Source: Spongilla lacustris (taxonomy: Eukaryota; Porifera; Demospongiae; Spongillida; Spongillidae). Taken from it: a stretch of DNA of 64,000 bases. A model generated the notes under the pieces. The model did no database searches. It was given only the letters and a program-made list of their open reading frames with translations, and had not been told where the DNA came from. Below are positions 48,780 to 59,727 of the stretch, one piece after another. Location of the stretch: the NCBI GenBank assembly GCA_949361645.1, contig OX442420.1:9930094-9994093 (forward strand), written 5' to 3'. How positions within the stretch are numbered: position 1 is the stretch's first letter; each line of letters starts with the position of its first letter. Made by a program: the position numbers and the translations under genes.

Positions 48780-49720
48780 ACAAAACAGAAGGAACACAGA
48801 ATCTAGCAACCACCAGACTAAATGGTCAGTAGTGAGGGTAGATCTAGCATGTCTTATGTATTTAGGCCCTATGTGGTTCTAACCTGCATATGATCAGTTA
48901 ACATCCCTAAAATTCACATCCATTTCACTACCCACAAAACAAGCTTCCACCCCCAAAGATATGTGCACACCCCACCCACTTCCAACATCATCACCTATTT
49001 TATGTGGTTCTAAATATAGCCTCATCCAAGCCGGCCTTACCTTTGAAAAGTTTGACAGTAGTAGTATCACAAGCTGAATGTTCAATAATAAGCGCTCAAT
49101 CCACAACTAAGTCTCAACACAGGAACAGAGTACCAGTAGTCACTAAACAGGAACAGCAGCCTCCAGACTGAACAGAATAACAAGACTGTATAGAGGTCAC
49201 CAAACAGAACTACATGTAGCAAGCAGAAGTATAACTTATCGGTCACACAAACAAAATGTTTTCTATTCCACAATTAAATGTTCATAACGGTGACCATGAG
49301 TGCAGAGGATGACCATGAGTGAAAAGAAGGGTGACCATGAGTGTGCAGAGAAGGTGACCATGAGTGCAGAGAAGGGTGACCATGAGTGCAGAGAAGGGTG
49401 ACCATGAGTGCAGAGAAGGGTGACCATGAGTGCAGAGAAGGGTGACCATGAGTGCAGAGAAGGGTGACCATGAGTGCAGAGAAGGGTGACCATGAGTGTG
49501 CAGAGAAGGGTGACCATGAGTGCAGAGAAGGGTGACCATGAGTGCAGAGAAGGGTGACCATGAGTGCAGAGAAGGGTGACCATGAGTGCAGAGAAGGGTG
49601 GCCATGAGTGCAGAGAAGGGTGACCATGAGTGCAGAGAAGGGTGACCATGAGTGCAGAGAAGAAGGGTGACCATGAGTGCTGAGATAGGTGGTCAATAGT
49701 GAAGAGAAGGGTGACCATGT
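48780..49720. repeat. Dispersed cassette copy 3 with minisatellite
   Basis: 48780-49282 is the same cassette as at 46.0 kb. It is followed by about 19 units of the 22-bp GGTGACCATGAGTGCAGAGA-AG minisatellite to 49715. Confidence 0.85.
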
Positions 49721-49743
49721 GTGCAGAGGATGGATGAAGATAT

Positions 49744-50697
49744 TTTACAGTAATAGTGAATGTAAGGCTAACCTTGAAATGGTTCCCGTGATTAAGATTT
49801 GCATAATGACATTGCGGGACCTAATACAGAAGCCAACTTTCTTTCTAACTGCAACATTAAACATTTTTGGAGAGAAGCTAAGTGAAGAGGATGAGACTCT
49901 GTTGTGTTTGCAAGCACCAATGTCAAGTGATGAGGAATCCAAATTTCATGAAGTGATGAGCTTGGCTGTAAGAAGCACTGTTGAAGTTCTTGAACATCAG
50001 CTGGAACCATACTTGCATGGTTCTCTAAGTCACCCATCAAAAGATATGCTAGTAAAAAGTCAAGCTGCTCCAGTGCATAATATGCTATCTGAACAGACCC
50101 TTGGTCTTGTCGACTACCATGTTCGGCATGCACCTAATGCTAATATGGGCTTCATTGATGGGAACGTGAAATGTGCAAAAAATCAAACACTATCATGGCT
50201 TCAAGGCAAAGCTGATGAAATTCAAGAAAAACTTATATTATTTGCAATAAAGAGAGTAAGATTTACATGGAAGCAAAGAAAAGCCAATGATGAACTGAGA
50301 ATACAAATTCAACATTACAGACTTCAAGAAGAACAAAGTAAGCAAGATAATCTTTTTAGAGGCAAAACTGAAATAAAGGTTAAGTCAATACTTGCTAATG
50401 AATGCAAAATAGAAGAACAATTTCCTCAAATCTCATCAGATACATTAGAAATAGTTGTTAAAAACCCTTCATGGTTATTGGGTTAATACAAAGAGCAGGA
50501 GTGGAACATCTCCCCTGGAATTAACAAAAAATATAATGGAAAAGTGCTGCTTATAAAGAACAGTAAACAAGGTATTAAATTAATTATTTCATATTGGAAA
50601 CTGGAAGAAAGTGAAGATGATGGAGAAGATGAATCTATTACTTTGGTGCAGTTTGTTACTGATGTCATTCACAAAGATTTAGTTGTGCTTGTGTAAA
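49744..50697 (+). pseudogene. Transposon-type ORF with one in-frame stop
   Basis: An open frame from about 49689 runs to TAA at 50484-50486. The same frame then continues for 70 codons (YKEQEWNISPGINKKYNGKV ... HKDLVVLV) to a second TAA at 50695. Segments include VIKICIMTLRDLIQKPTFFL, an acidic KLSEEDETLL, SEQTLGLVDYHVRHAPNANM, and a Lys/Gln-rich helix (KQRKANDELRIQIQHYRLQ). The post-stop part looks like a small beta-domain (…NGKVLLI…IISYW…), so the stop probably interrupts an older longer protein. The APVHNMxSEQTLGLxDxxxRxAPNAN pattern recalls proteins of repetitive elements in cnidarian and sponge genomes, from memory and unverified. The minisatellite abuts its 5-prime side, so the beginning is lost or in an upstream exon. 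Confidence 0.55.
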
Positions 50698-51103
50698 TGT
50701 GTAATATTCATGTGTTTTTATTTATTCATACATGTACATTTTTACAGATTGTATGTAGTCAAAACGTACCAATGTCTTTCAGATCATTTATTTGTTTTTT
50801 TTAAATCTTTTTGAAACACTCCAACGAACGTCAAAACTTCAGTTTTATACATTTATAAATGCACGTTGAAAATCCACTATATAACTTATAAGGAAATAGT
50901 ATTTTTCCCTAATGCACATTCTTTGTGTAGGCCTACAATATGCTGTTCTTCATATGAAATTTGGAATCAAAATGTTCAAAAAAAAATATCTTATGACCGT
51001 TTGAATATCGGCACTACAGTGGAGATCATGATACTTGATCCTATAATTTTTCTGTGTGTGAATTTGATTCATTTGAATTTATTTTCATGACAATACATGA
51101 AAA
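50698..51103. other. AT-rich flank between TE ORF and foldback
   Basis: Probable 3-prime flank of the ORF at 49744-50697. The ORF 50866-51090 has no recognisable domain. Confidence 0.4.
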
Positions 51104-51107
51104 TTAA

Positions 51108-53115
51108 AATCTAACAACACAGGTGTGTTATATATGTGTTTCTCAATATGCACTCACAATTGATCCGCATCACGTGACTTTGTGTTAGCACTGTCATTGG
51201 TCAAAGTGAACCAACTACAATAAGAAGTGTTAGGCGAATTTCTTCCTCATTCGTTGATGAATTGTTACGAAACGCGTTACATAAGAAGAGTCGAGGTTGG
51301 TCCATCGTTTGCTCGAGTTGGATTTTAAGTCCGGTAAAAGGGAACTGTTTTATCGACGCAGACGCCATATTTTGAACAGTTTTGTGTTAGGCGAACTGTA
51401 TCGAATTGCGCTAATTGTACGATTCAAAACTTTGCAGGAGGATATTAAAATGATGACTGTATCGTAAGAGCACCTTTTTTAGGCGTTAAGACGCAATCTG
51501 TCGCTAAAAAAAATTGTAGAACGAAACCCAGCTTGACAACGAAGCCATTTGCAATGAATTACATTAAAATAGTTACGTTATCTAAGTTATTCGTTCATGG
51601 CTGAGGGCGTAGGTAATGTTCGAACGAAAAGATCACACCCAAAACACTCAGCACTTACCACGAATAGCTATCCAAACAACATAATCTCTAGGGAAACCTC
51701 CTCAAGCTGGAGTAGGAAAAAGAAAAACAGCTTTAACTATTGATTGCTCGACAAGGAGCCAGTTCGACTCTCTGACTTGCGCTGGTTCACACAGTTTAAG
51801 CCATAATCCTGCCGATACGAATGGAAGAGAAAATTTGCATTTCGGGTGTACTAAATAGAATTTGCAGACGATGGTGTTTCTTCAATATATCAATCTATCT
51901 GACTTGAAATAAAGATAGCCAAATGTTATAAGTGTCTGAATTATTGGAATCCACAGGAAAACGTTCTCTGTTTGATCAGGTTGCTTGGGAAACTTGTTTA
52001 CATGCACAGTCTGTCTGAGTCATACTAACATGATGTATTGATAATCATTATTATATTTTGCCATTTGAATTTTTTTAGTTAGTGTTTCCGGGTGGATCAT
52101 AATGCAGACCATCATCCCTCACACCAGACGTTATTTCAGGTACAAATTTGACACACGCCATCGATATCATTGGCCAATTCTATTTAGTACAGCCGTAACG
52201 CCTAGTCTCGTACCCAGACCCACACTCGCAGTAGCGGATGGATTACATCACCGCTACGCGAGAAATGTCGTAGCATTATACTGTAAGCGATGATGCTTAC
52301 GTACGTTTGGGTCTGGGTACGAGACTACGTAACGCCCATAAGGCAAGTGTTCTCTCACATCCGGTATCGGCAAGATTAGACATGAATAGATAGTAGCTGC
52401 TGTTCTTCTCATTGATCGACTTGCTAGCTGGGCTCAGCCCGGCTATATAGCTCCTATTAACGGACGCTTTGCTGCAGTGCTCCAGCTCGTGGGTCTCCCG
52501 AGGATATTTAAGAGGTTTCCCTAGAGATTATGTTGTTTGGATAGCTATTCGTGGTAAGTGCTGAGTGTTTTGGGTGTGATCTTTTAGTTCGAACATTACC
52601 TACGCCCTCAGCCATGAACGAATAACTAGCGAATAACTTAGATAACGTAACTATTTTAATGTAATTCATTGCAAATGGCTTCGTTGTCAAGCTGGGTTTC
52701 GTTCTACGATTTTTTTTAGCGACAGATTGCGTCTTAACGCTTAAAAAAGGTGCTCTTACGATACAGTTATCATTTTACTATCCTCCTGCAAAGTTTTGAA
52801 TCGTATAATTAGCGCAATTCGATACAGTTCGCCTAACACAAAACGGTTCAATATATGGCGTCTGCGTCGATAAAACAGTTCCCTTTTACCGGACTTAAAA
52901 TCCAACTCGAGCAAACGATGGACCAACCTCGACTCTTCTTATGTAACGCGTTTTGTAACAATTCATCAACGAATGAGGAAGAAAATGGCCTAACACTTCT
53001 TATTGTAGTTGGTTCACTTTGACCAATGACAGTGCTAACACAAAATCACGTGATGCGGATCAATTGTGAGTGTATATTGAGAAACACATATATAACACAC
53101 CTGTGTTGTTAGATT
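51108..53115. mobile_element. TTAA-flanked foldback element, 2.0 kb
   Basis: Inverted arms 51108-51700 and 52512-53115 are nearly identical (ends AATCTAACAACACAGGTGTG). TTAA sits directly outside both ends (51104-51107, 53116-53119). A TTAA duplication is the piggyBac hallmark, but the terminal sequence is not the usual CCC type, so class is open. The ~810-bp middle has no transposase and hosts the MITE at 52203-52327. Confidence 0.8.
52203..52327. mobile_element. Mutator-like MITE, 125 bp, 9-bp TSD CGTAACGCC
   Basis: The ends TAGTCTCGTACCCAGACCC are inverted; CGTAACGCC is duplicated exactly (52194-52202, 52328-52336). Same family as 4687-5267, internally deleted. Nested inside the TTAA foldback. 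Confidence 0.85.
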
Positions 53116-53360
53116 TTAAACTTAAACGCACTCACAACTACTACTTCCAAATTCAAGGGCAGCTGGCAATTACAGGAAGGTTCTGGTGTAATTTCATCAC
53201 ATACACAGCTAAGGACATTTGTGTGGAGAGAATCTTGTTTGACAACGAATTCTGGTCTGGTGTGGAGGCAAAACTTGTTGACTTTTACACTAACTGTGTA
53301 CTACCAGCAATAGTTCATCATAAAGGTGTTAATGCTGTAGCTGCATTAATGGTTGAATAA
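53106..53360 (+). pseudogene. YqaJ-type nuclease, C-terminal fragment (ISL2EU partner protein)
   Basis: The forward frame reads KLKRTHNYYFQIQGQLAITG, then FWCNFITYTAKDICVERILF, then FWSGVEAKLVDFYTNCVLPA, and a stop at 53358-53360. This matches the C-terminal half of YqaJ-like exonuclease domains (LKRxHxYYYQVQGQL..TGR.WCDF). The N-terminal half with the main catalytic acidic residues is absent: the frame is cut at the TTAA foldback. Removing that element and one TTAA joins the left flank in frame as ...AAAATTAAA-CTTAAACGC, but upstream DNA to the left does not look like YqaJ. YqaJ ORFs accompany transposases in ISL2EU elements, and a matching transposase lies tail-to-tail next to it (53371-53985). 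Confidence 0.72.
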
Positions 53361-53370
53361 TGACTTTATA

Positions 53371-53985
53371 TAACCAGTGGTGGACGAAATTTCGTAAGCA
53401 TGCAACATACATAAAATATCTGATCTATGGTACTAGTCATGTTGATAGGTATAGGGCAATCCAAGATGTGGTAACATTTTATCTGGTTGATGGCTCGTTC
53501 CACATGAATTCAAAGTGAAGCAATACGCCGTGTCTTCACCACATCGCTGGCACTTAGCTACCCACAGCCGTAGCGAAATGGAGGGATATTATGCTGCACA
53601 TTCATCCTGTATATCAAATCCTCTATCTGCCATCAGAACATCATCTGCTTGAAGAGTTCCTAGCACACCAGAAATATCAGTAAGCCTTTTATCTGAAATA
53701 TTTCTGCAATAAAGATTTGAAACATAACTAACATATACCCTGACGGAGTGATGTCAATCAGACTTTTAAGCGTGTTTGTATTCTTATATGATGACCAAGT
53801 TGTAGACTGCACGTTGAGTGATGAGGGTTTCTCCAGTGGTATTTCTGTAGCATCAATGATCAAACGAGTTGTTGGATATTTTGTTTCAAAACACACAGGC
53901 ATGTCTCTCGCTATCAAATTGCTCTATGGATGGTGGGACATCTATTGCTTTAACCTTTAATCTCCAGGCAGCAGTCCTAGATTTA
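53371..53985 (-). pseudogene. ISL2EU-type DDE transposase, frameshifted
   Basis: Minus strand, in order: MPVCFETKYPTTRLIIDATE (first catalytic Asp region), WSSYKNTNTLKSLIDITPSG, a frameshift near 53700, SDKRLTDISGVLGTLQADDV then LMADRGFDIQDECA (second Asp), in-frame stops, IHVERAINQIKCYHILDCP (catalytic Glu), and DQIFYVCCMLTKFRPPL before the final stop at 53371. Order and motifs match IS5-like transposases of the PHIS group, ISL2EU branch. Two stops and one frameshift make it dead. It converges with the YqaJ fragment (stop codons about 10 bp apart), the expected two-gene layout of ISL2EU. Confidence 0.78.
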
Positions 53986-53989
53986 GGAC

Positions 53990-55980
53990 CACCATATTAC
54001 AGCTTCGATATTAATTGAAATAAACATTGTATTTTCTAACTTAATATTTCCAATCATATTTGGAGCATTATAACAATTCGTTTATTTTCTAATATTATTG
54101 CATCAGAATGAGTTTATTGCAAAAAATGGTGAAAAAAGTGACGAATGTTAATAGGTTACTTATTTTTGCTTGTAACTTCACACCCATATGTGCTCTATTT
54201 TAGGGGAACATATTTTAACATTAGTAAAACACTGCCCTATAACTGTACTCTGATTTATGCAATATTATGCTTCAAACATTATATATGATGAGTTTGGTTT
54301 GAGTGAAATCTATAAATGAGTGCATTTACATGAAGAGCAAAATTAGCATTCAGGAGGAGAATTTTTATAATTGACCTAGCCAGATCCAATCCTGCATGTA
54401 TGGTACTGCTAGTTAGTGCTCTTTTCTCAAATTAATTAACCAATTAAATGTTGTGATTTTAATATGCAAGTTTTATGAATTAATTATGTAGTTATTTATA
54501 AAGAGTTTAACATGGACTTTAATAAACATTTTATAAAAGCAATAATCTAATGTAACATATATATTTTGTAAACAAATTAGGATTTAACCCTTTCTCACCA
54601 CTGAAAATGCAAAAATAGATACCTGCCAATACCAGCACTATAAGTGATTTACATGCATTTTGTGTTTACATGTTAGTTTAATGATATCAAATATTGTTCG
54701 AATACAATTATCCGTTAATCAGATGTAATATAATGTTATTCAGTGGTTTTTAGTGGCTAACATCTTGTAAGGTGTATTTTAATACTACTATTGTGTTTGT
54801 AGCAAAATTGCTGCAACCAACACGTAAAAGCATTTCAAATGGTAGGTTATGCACCCAAAAAAAAAAAAAATGTAGTATTCATCTGAAGGAAATTCCTATT
54901 GATCTTGCCAGGGGGAATCAACCACATATCCCCTGGCCAATTCTCTATAGATACCCAGCAGCATAATTATAATGACCTAAACCTGGTGTATCATGCAATG
55001 ATAGGCATGGCAACAACATTGGGGCAAATCAATGGATGTATAGATACCAAGGAACATGTTTTGAAGGTTGAATTCATCTAATTGCAGGGATTGTGGACAT
55101 TAAACAACCTTCTGAAGCTCTGAAATTGAGTAAATTTGAGCTAGTGGATCAAAATGCAAAGGACTTGTACGTAATATTGGCACGACATGCATGATTCCAT
55201 AATTAATGCAGTTAGACTAAACTTGAACAGTTCTTCAGTTCTTCGAGTGGTAGGCCACTTTTTGGTTGTACAGCTAATTGGCCCAATACCCATGCAAACA
55301 GCCCTTTTGTATACAGACATTCAATGCTACTGACTCGCTATACAATAATGTTATTCTGTGCATGCATGGCGGCGGCAGCTAGTACACTGTACAGAGTATC
55401 TGCTGCACTGTGCCACTTCCTCCTACAACTTCAGCAATACCATGCCCTTCCCCCTAAGTAGTCTGGCTGTGGTGGTCATTCTCCATTTCGTCCCTAAACG
55501 TAACAAGATTATGCGAAAGTAATTCCATATCGCAAGAACCACGCCCCCCGTTCATACAAACCCGTTCCCTTTTATCGCTTCTCTTGTCGGCTCCTCATTA
55601 CTACTGAGGGCGCTGTAGCTTTCCTTGTGACTAGCAGAGGCCTCTGAACAACCTTATTCAGCATTCTCACAGAGATCACACCTCTTCTGCTTATTGTACC
55701 GCCTGATCTCTCCAGCTAAGCCGTCTTTATGAACGCCCTCGACGTTTTCCTGTGGTCGTGTCGTTTGACCTCTTAAAGTTAATCCGACACTTATGACATG
55801 CTTTTACGACATGTACAACACGTCTAGAACAAATCACATTCCTTGTAATCTTCCCTACAACAGCCTCATCGACGGCGAAGTTCTTTCCCATTTTCGCGGT
55901 AATGCCAGCAAATTGATACGTTTGGCTTATGCTGAAAAGCGATTTTAACGGCTGAAAACGAATTAAATGTACTAGTACGC
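53990..55980. other. AT-rich interval
   Basis: Probable outer part of the ISL2EU element, then intergenic DNA. I see no further transposase N-terminus and no supported gene. Confidence 0.4.
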
Positions 55981-55984
55981 ATAG

Positions 55985-56130
55985 CAGGGGCGGGTCCAGG
56001 ATTTCGGGACGAGGGTGGGGGTGATGCGACAGGCAAGGATAACTGAATACGCCTCCCCCCAGCAAGGATGTTCGGATATGGGCCATCGGGGTCTAGGGCG
56101 GAGCCAGGCCATCCGCTTTGCAACTTTTGC
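55985..56130. repeat. Dispersed repeat, partial copy
   Basis: Begins with the hAT-like motif CAGGGGCGGGTCCAGGATTT and ends with CATCGGGGTCTAGGGCGGAG ... CTTTGCAACTTTTGC, shared with 40800-40855. Confidence 0.6.
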
Positions 56131-56748
56131 ACTTTTAAACAGCGCAGGAAAATAAAACTTGACGCGTGAAATTAATACGAGATATCATACACAAATCAAT
56201 TAATGTTCAATCACACAGTGATTTTACAGAGGATTTTAAAAAATCCTTTATAAAATCAAAATTTGATTCGACGCGTTTTTTTTTTTCCTGTGTATATCAG
56301 GTAGGTAACATGCTAAAAATACATACAATACGACAAGAATTACTTGCTTCCAGAATTTCCTGTAGTCTTGGGGGTGGTATCACTGGTATGCCCCAGCCGC
56401 CCTGATCCACCAGTCCAAGGATGCTGCTCATGCTCAATCGAAATCAAAGCTAAGTCTTCAAGCCTATCTTGAGTAACTCAGTTCCTTAATTGATGGATCC
56501 GGAAAAGTCTTCATTTGGTTCTGCAGCTGGTGCAACTCAGCAACTGTAGTGGAAGCTGTCAATAAAATGCGCACCGTACATACGGATATGAATAATTAAG
56601 TAGCAGCAGTTTGGCGGCCCCTCTAACCGGCGGCCCTATAGTCTGCCTAGCGTTAACGCCGGCCCTGATCTTAATATGCACAATGGCAGCGATTCAGCAA
56701 CAGCAGCGAGCACAGCCGTACAGGTATGGACCAACGTTGACTACCTAC

Positions 56749-56781
56749 CAGAGGCGGATCCAGGGGGGGGGACTAGGGAAT

Positions 56782-56833
<52 letters not shown>
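56749..56833. repeat. hAT-like terminus followed by a 51-base C run
   Basis: CAGAGGCGGATCCAGG starts at 56749; C homopolymer at 56783-56833. The right terminus was not found. The flank just left (56668-56745) is a copy of the 38.9-kb ORF start. Confidence 0.6.
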
Positions 56834-56834
<1 letters not shown>

Positions 56835-57062
56835 CTGGACCGTCCATAAAAATTTCATTCAGTACATCGTAGACTCCATCAATTCGCGTATGTGTTGATT
56901 ACTTATTCAATGGATCGTGGCATCCGTTAGGCGCTAGTGTACCGGGTATCAACTATGTCAAAGAGCAACACACACATACAAACTCGAGAACACCAAAAAC
57001 TCAACTCTGGCACTTAGCAACATACGTTTTATGCATGTTCGCATAGCATGCCTAAAGGTGGC

Positions 57063-57124
57063 CATACACTAGGCAACATTTCGGCGCGCAACGTGTTGCG
57101 CGCCGAAAAGTTGCCTAGTGTATG
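57063..57124. repeat. Hairpin at the left end of the Harbinger element
   Basis: CATACACTAGGCAAC then TTTCGGCGCGCAAC, answered by GTTGCGCGCCGAAAA and GTTGCCTAGTGTATG. Preceded by CCTAAAGGTGGC. A second imperfect palindrome (GTTGCGTG..CACGCAAC) follows to about 57170. Probably the terminal/subterminal inverted repeat of the PIF/Harbinger element whose genes follow. Confidence 0.65.
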
Positions 57125-57277
57125 ACCCTATGTTGCGTGTTGCGCGTAGCACGCAACACGGTTTCTAGGATTAGAAAGGGTGTCTATTCGGAGCAACAAT
57201 GTTGCCGCGAACATCAAAGTGCCGCTATCTTAAGTGTATTCATAGGCATCTAATTTAATGTTTTCGTAGGTGCAAAA

Positions 57278-59696
57278 ATGGCTTCAGTTGGTTTTCCTTG
57301 GTCTACGGAATCTATTTCTAAACTAATCGAATTGTACGAGCAACGACCGTGCTTGTACAACACTACTTTGAAGGCGTACTTCAATCGCGACCTCCGGAGC
57401 AAAGCAATGGCTGAAATGACAGCTGCTTTGAAAGCCTCAGGTAAGTTAATTCACAGCAGCTGTTAAAGCTACATTGTGTGAATACTATTTGCACCATCAA
57501 AAGTTAATAGCGGCAACATTTGTTTTTACAAATAGGGTATAGATAATGATCGCACACCCTACGTCCAATTACTTATGTTCATTCGTATACAAAAGTTTGT
57601 TGATAAAATGTAACTGCCAATCGATAGAATGTGAAGTGAAAACAAAGATCAAAAGTATAAGGGCTCAGTACATCAGGGAGAAAAAGAAATCCACCAAATT
57701 GAAGACTGGAACCGGAGCTAATGAGGTATATGTTTCCAAATGGCCTCATTTAGAGCAGCTTAAGTTTCTGGACGACTTCATCATTGCCAAGAAAAGTATT
57801 TCGTACTTAACAAAGGTAAGCCAAGTATTATAATTAGTGGCACAAGGTAATTATATATACAGGTGGTACACATTAATGAACATAAGTCCTGTATCTGATG
57901 CACTCTGTAAACATGGTCATTTACATGCAGTATCTATATATAGGTCAAATCATGTCCCATTGCCAGGGTACTGATCCTTCGTTAGAACAATAGAAATCTC
58001 TGAAGTGATCTCTTATGTCTTTAGCAGAATCTGAGTAGTGGTTGCTGCCTTGTTGCACGAGTGGTAGTAGTCCTTGAGGGGCTGTACCTTGTCGCCAGTT
58101 GCCAGGTAGTACTGTATGTGTTTCAGAATCTTCATTGTCTAGAATCGAAGGAGGGGTGTATGCACAACGGGCACCAATTCTAGTTCGTAGGAAATTGTGC
58201 AGGCTACAACAAGCTAATGTAATAGCTTCAACCTTTTCAGGTCTTAAAGCAATTGGTGCCATAAATATTCTGAATCGGTTAGCAAGAATGCCAAATGCAT
58301 TTTCTACTATTCTGCGAGCTCGACTTAAGCGGTAGTTGAATACACGATTCTGCATAGTTAATCCTGTCAGACTATAGGGCTTTAGGAGATAATACTTAAG
58401 TGGAAAGGCATCATCGGCTACTATTGTATAAGGCATAGGCAGACTCTGTCCAGGTAGAGGTTTGCGATTGGGCAGATGCAAGGTGTTGTTTTCAAGTGCA
58501 GCATATAAACTACTGTTCTTGAAAACACCTCCATCAGATACCCGGCCATTGCAGCCAATGTCAACATATAGAAACTTGTAATCAGCATCAACTAAAGCCA
58601 AAAGCACAATGCTGAAGTGATGCTTATAGTTGAAGTAGTAAGATCCAGTGTTGGCAGGAGGTCTTATGACAATATGTTTGCCATCCAAAGCACCTATGCA
58701 ATTGAAACAATTCCATTTGTCTTTGAAAAGCTCAGATACACAAACCCATTCCACTTCTGTTGACGGTACCTGTATGTATGTATGTATGTATGTATGTATG
58801 TATGTATGTATGTATGTATGTATGTATGTATGTATGTATGTATGTATGTATGTATGTATGTATGTATGTATGTATGTATGTATGTATGTATGTATGTATG
58901 TATGTATGTATGTATGTATGTATGTATGTATGTATGTATGTATGTATGTATGTATGTATGTATGTATGTATGTATGTATGTATGTATGTATGTATGTATG
59001 TATGTATGTATGTATGTATGTATGTATGTATGTATGTATGTATGTATGTATGTATGTATGTATGTATGTATGTATGTATGTATGTATGTATGTATGTATG
59101 TATGTATGTATGTATGTATGTATGTATGTATGTATGTATGTATGTATGTATGTATGTATGTATGTATGTATGTATGTATGTATGTATGTATGTATGTATG
59201 TATGTATGTATGTATGTATGTATGTATGTATGTATGTATGTATGTATGTATGTATGTATGTATGTATGTATGTATGTATGTATGTATGTATGTATGTATG
59301 TATGTATGTATGTATGTATGTATGTATGTATGTATGTATGTATGTATGTATGTATGTATGTATGTATGTATGTATGTATGTATGTATGTATGTATGTATG
59401 TATGTATGTATGTATGTATGTATGTATGTATGTATGTATGTATGTATGTATGTATGTATGTATGTATGTATGTATGTATGTATGTATGTATGTATGTATG
59501 TATGTATGTATGTATGTATGTATGTATGTATGTATGTATGTATGTATGTATGTATGTATGTATGTATGTATGTATGTATGTATGTATGTATGTATGTATG
59601 TATGTATGTATGTATGTATGTATGTATGTATGTATGTATGTATGTATGTATGTATGTATGTATGTATGTATGTATGTATGTATGTATGTATGTATG

Positions 59697-59727
<31 letters not shown>

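Larger units (their letters stand above)
43886..56667. mobile_element. 12.8-kb interval bounded by hAT-like termini and a 7-bp duplication
   Basis: Left terminus CAGGGCCGGCGTTGG at 43886 and right terminus AACGCCGGCCCTG ending 56667 are inverted. ATCTTAA flanks both (43879-43885, 56668-56674). Joining the outer flanks rebuilds ...AAGGCTATCTTAATATGCAC..., which matches the uninterrupted paralogous site at 38,970 (minus strand). So the interval was inserted as a unit, or a small MITE inserted and was later expanded by nested insertions; TTGGCGGCCCCTC near both ends supports the second reading. hAT TSDs are normally 8 bp, so the class is tentative. The same interval contains every feature from 44726 to 56130. 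Confidence 0.65.
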
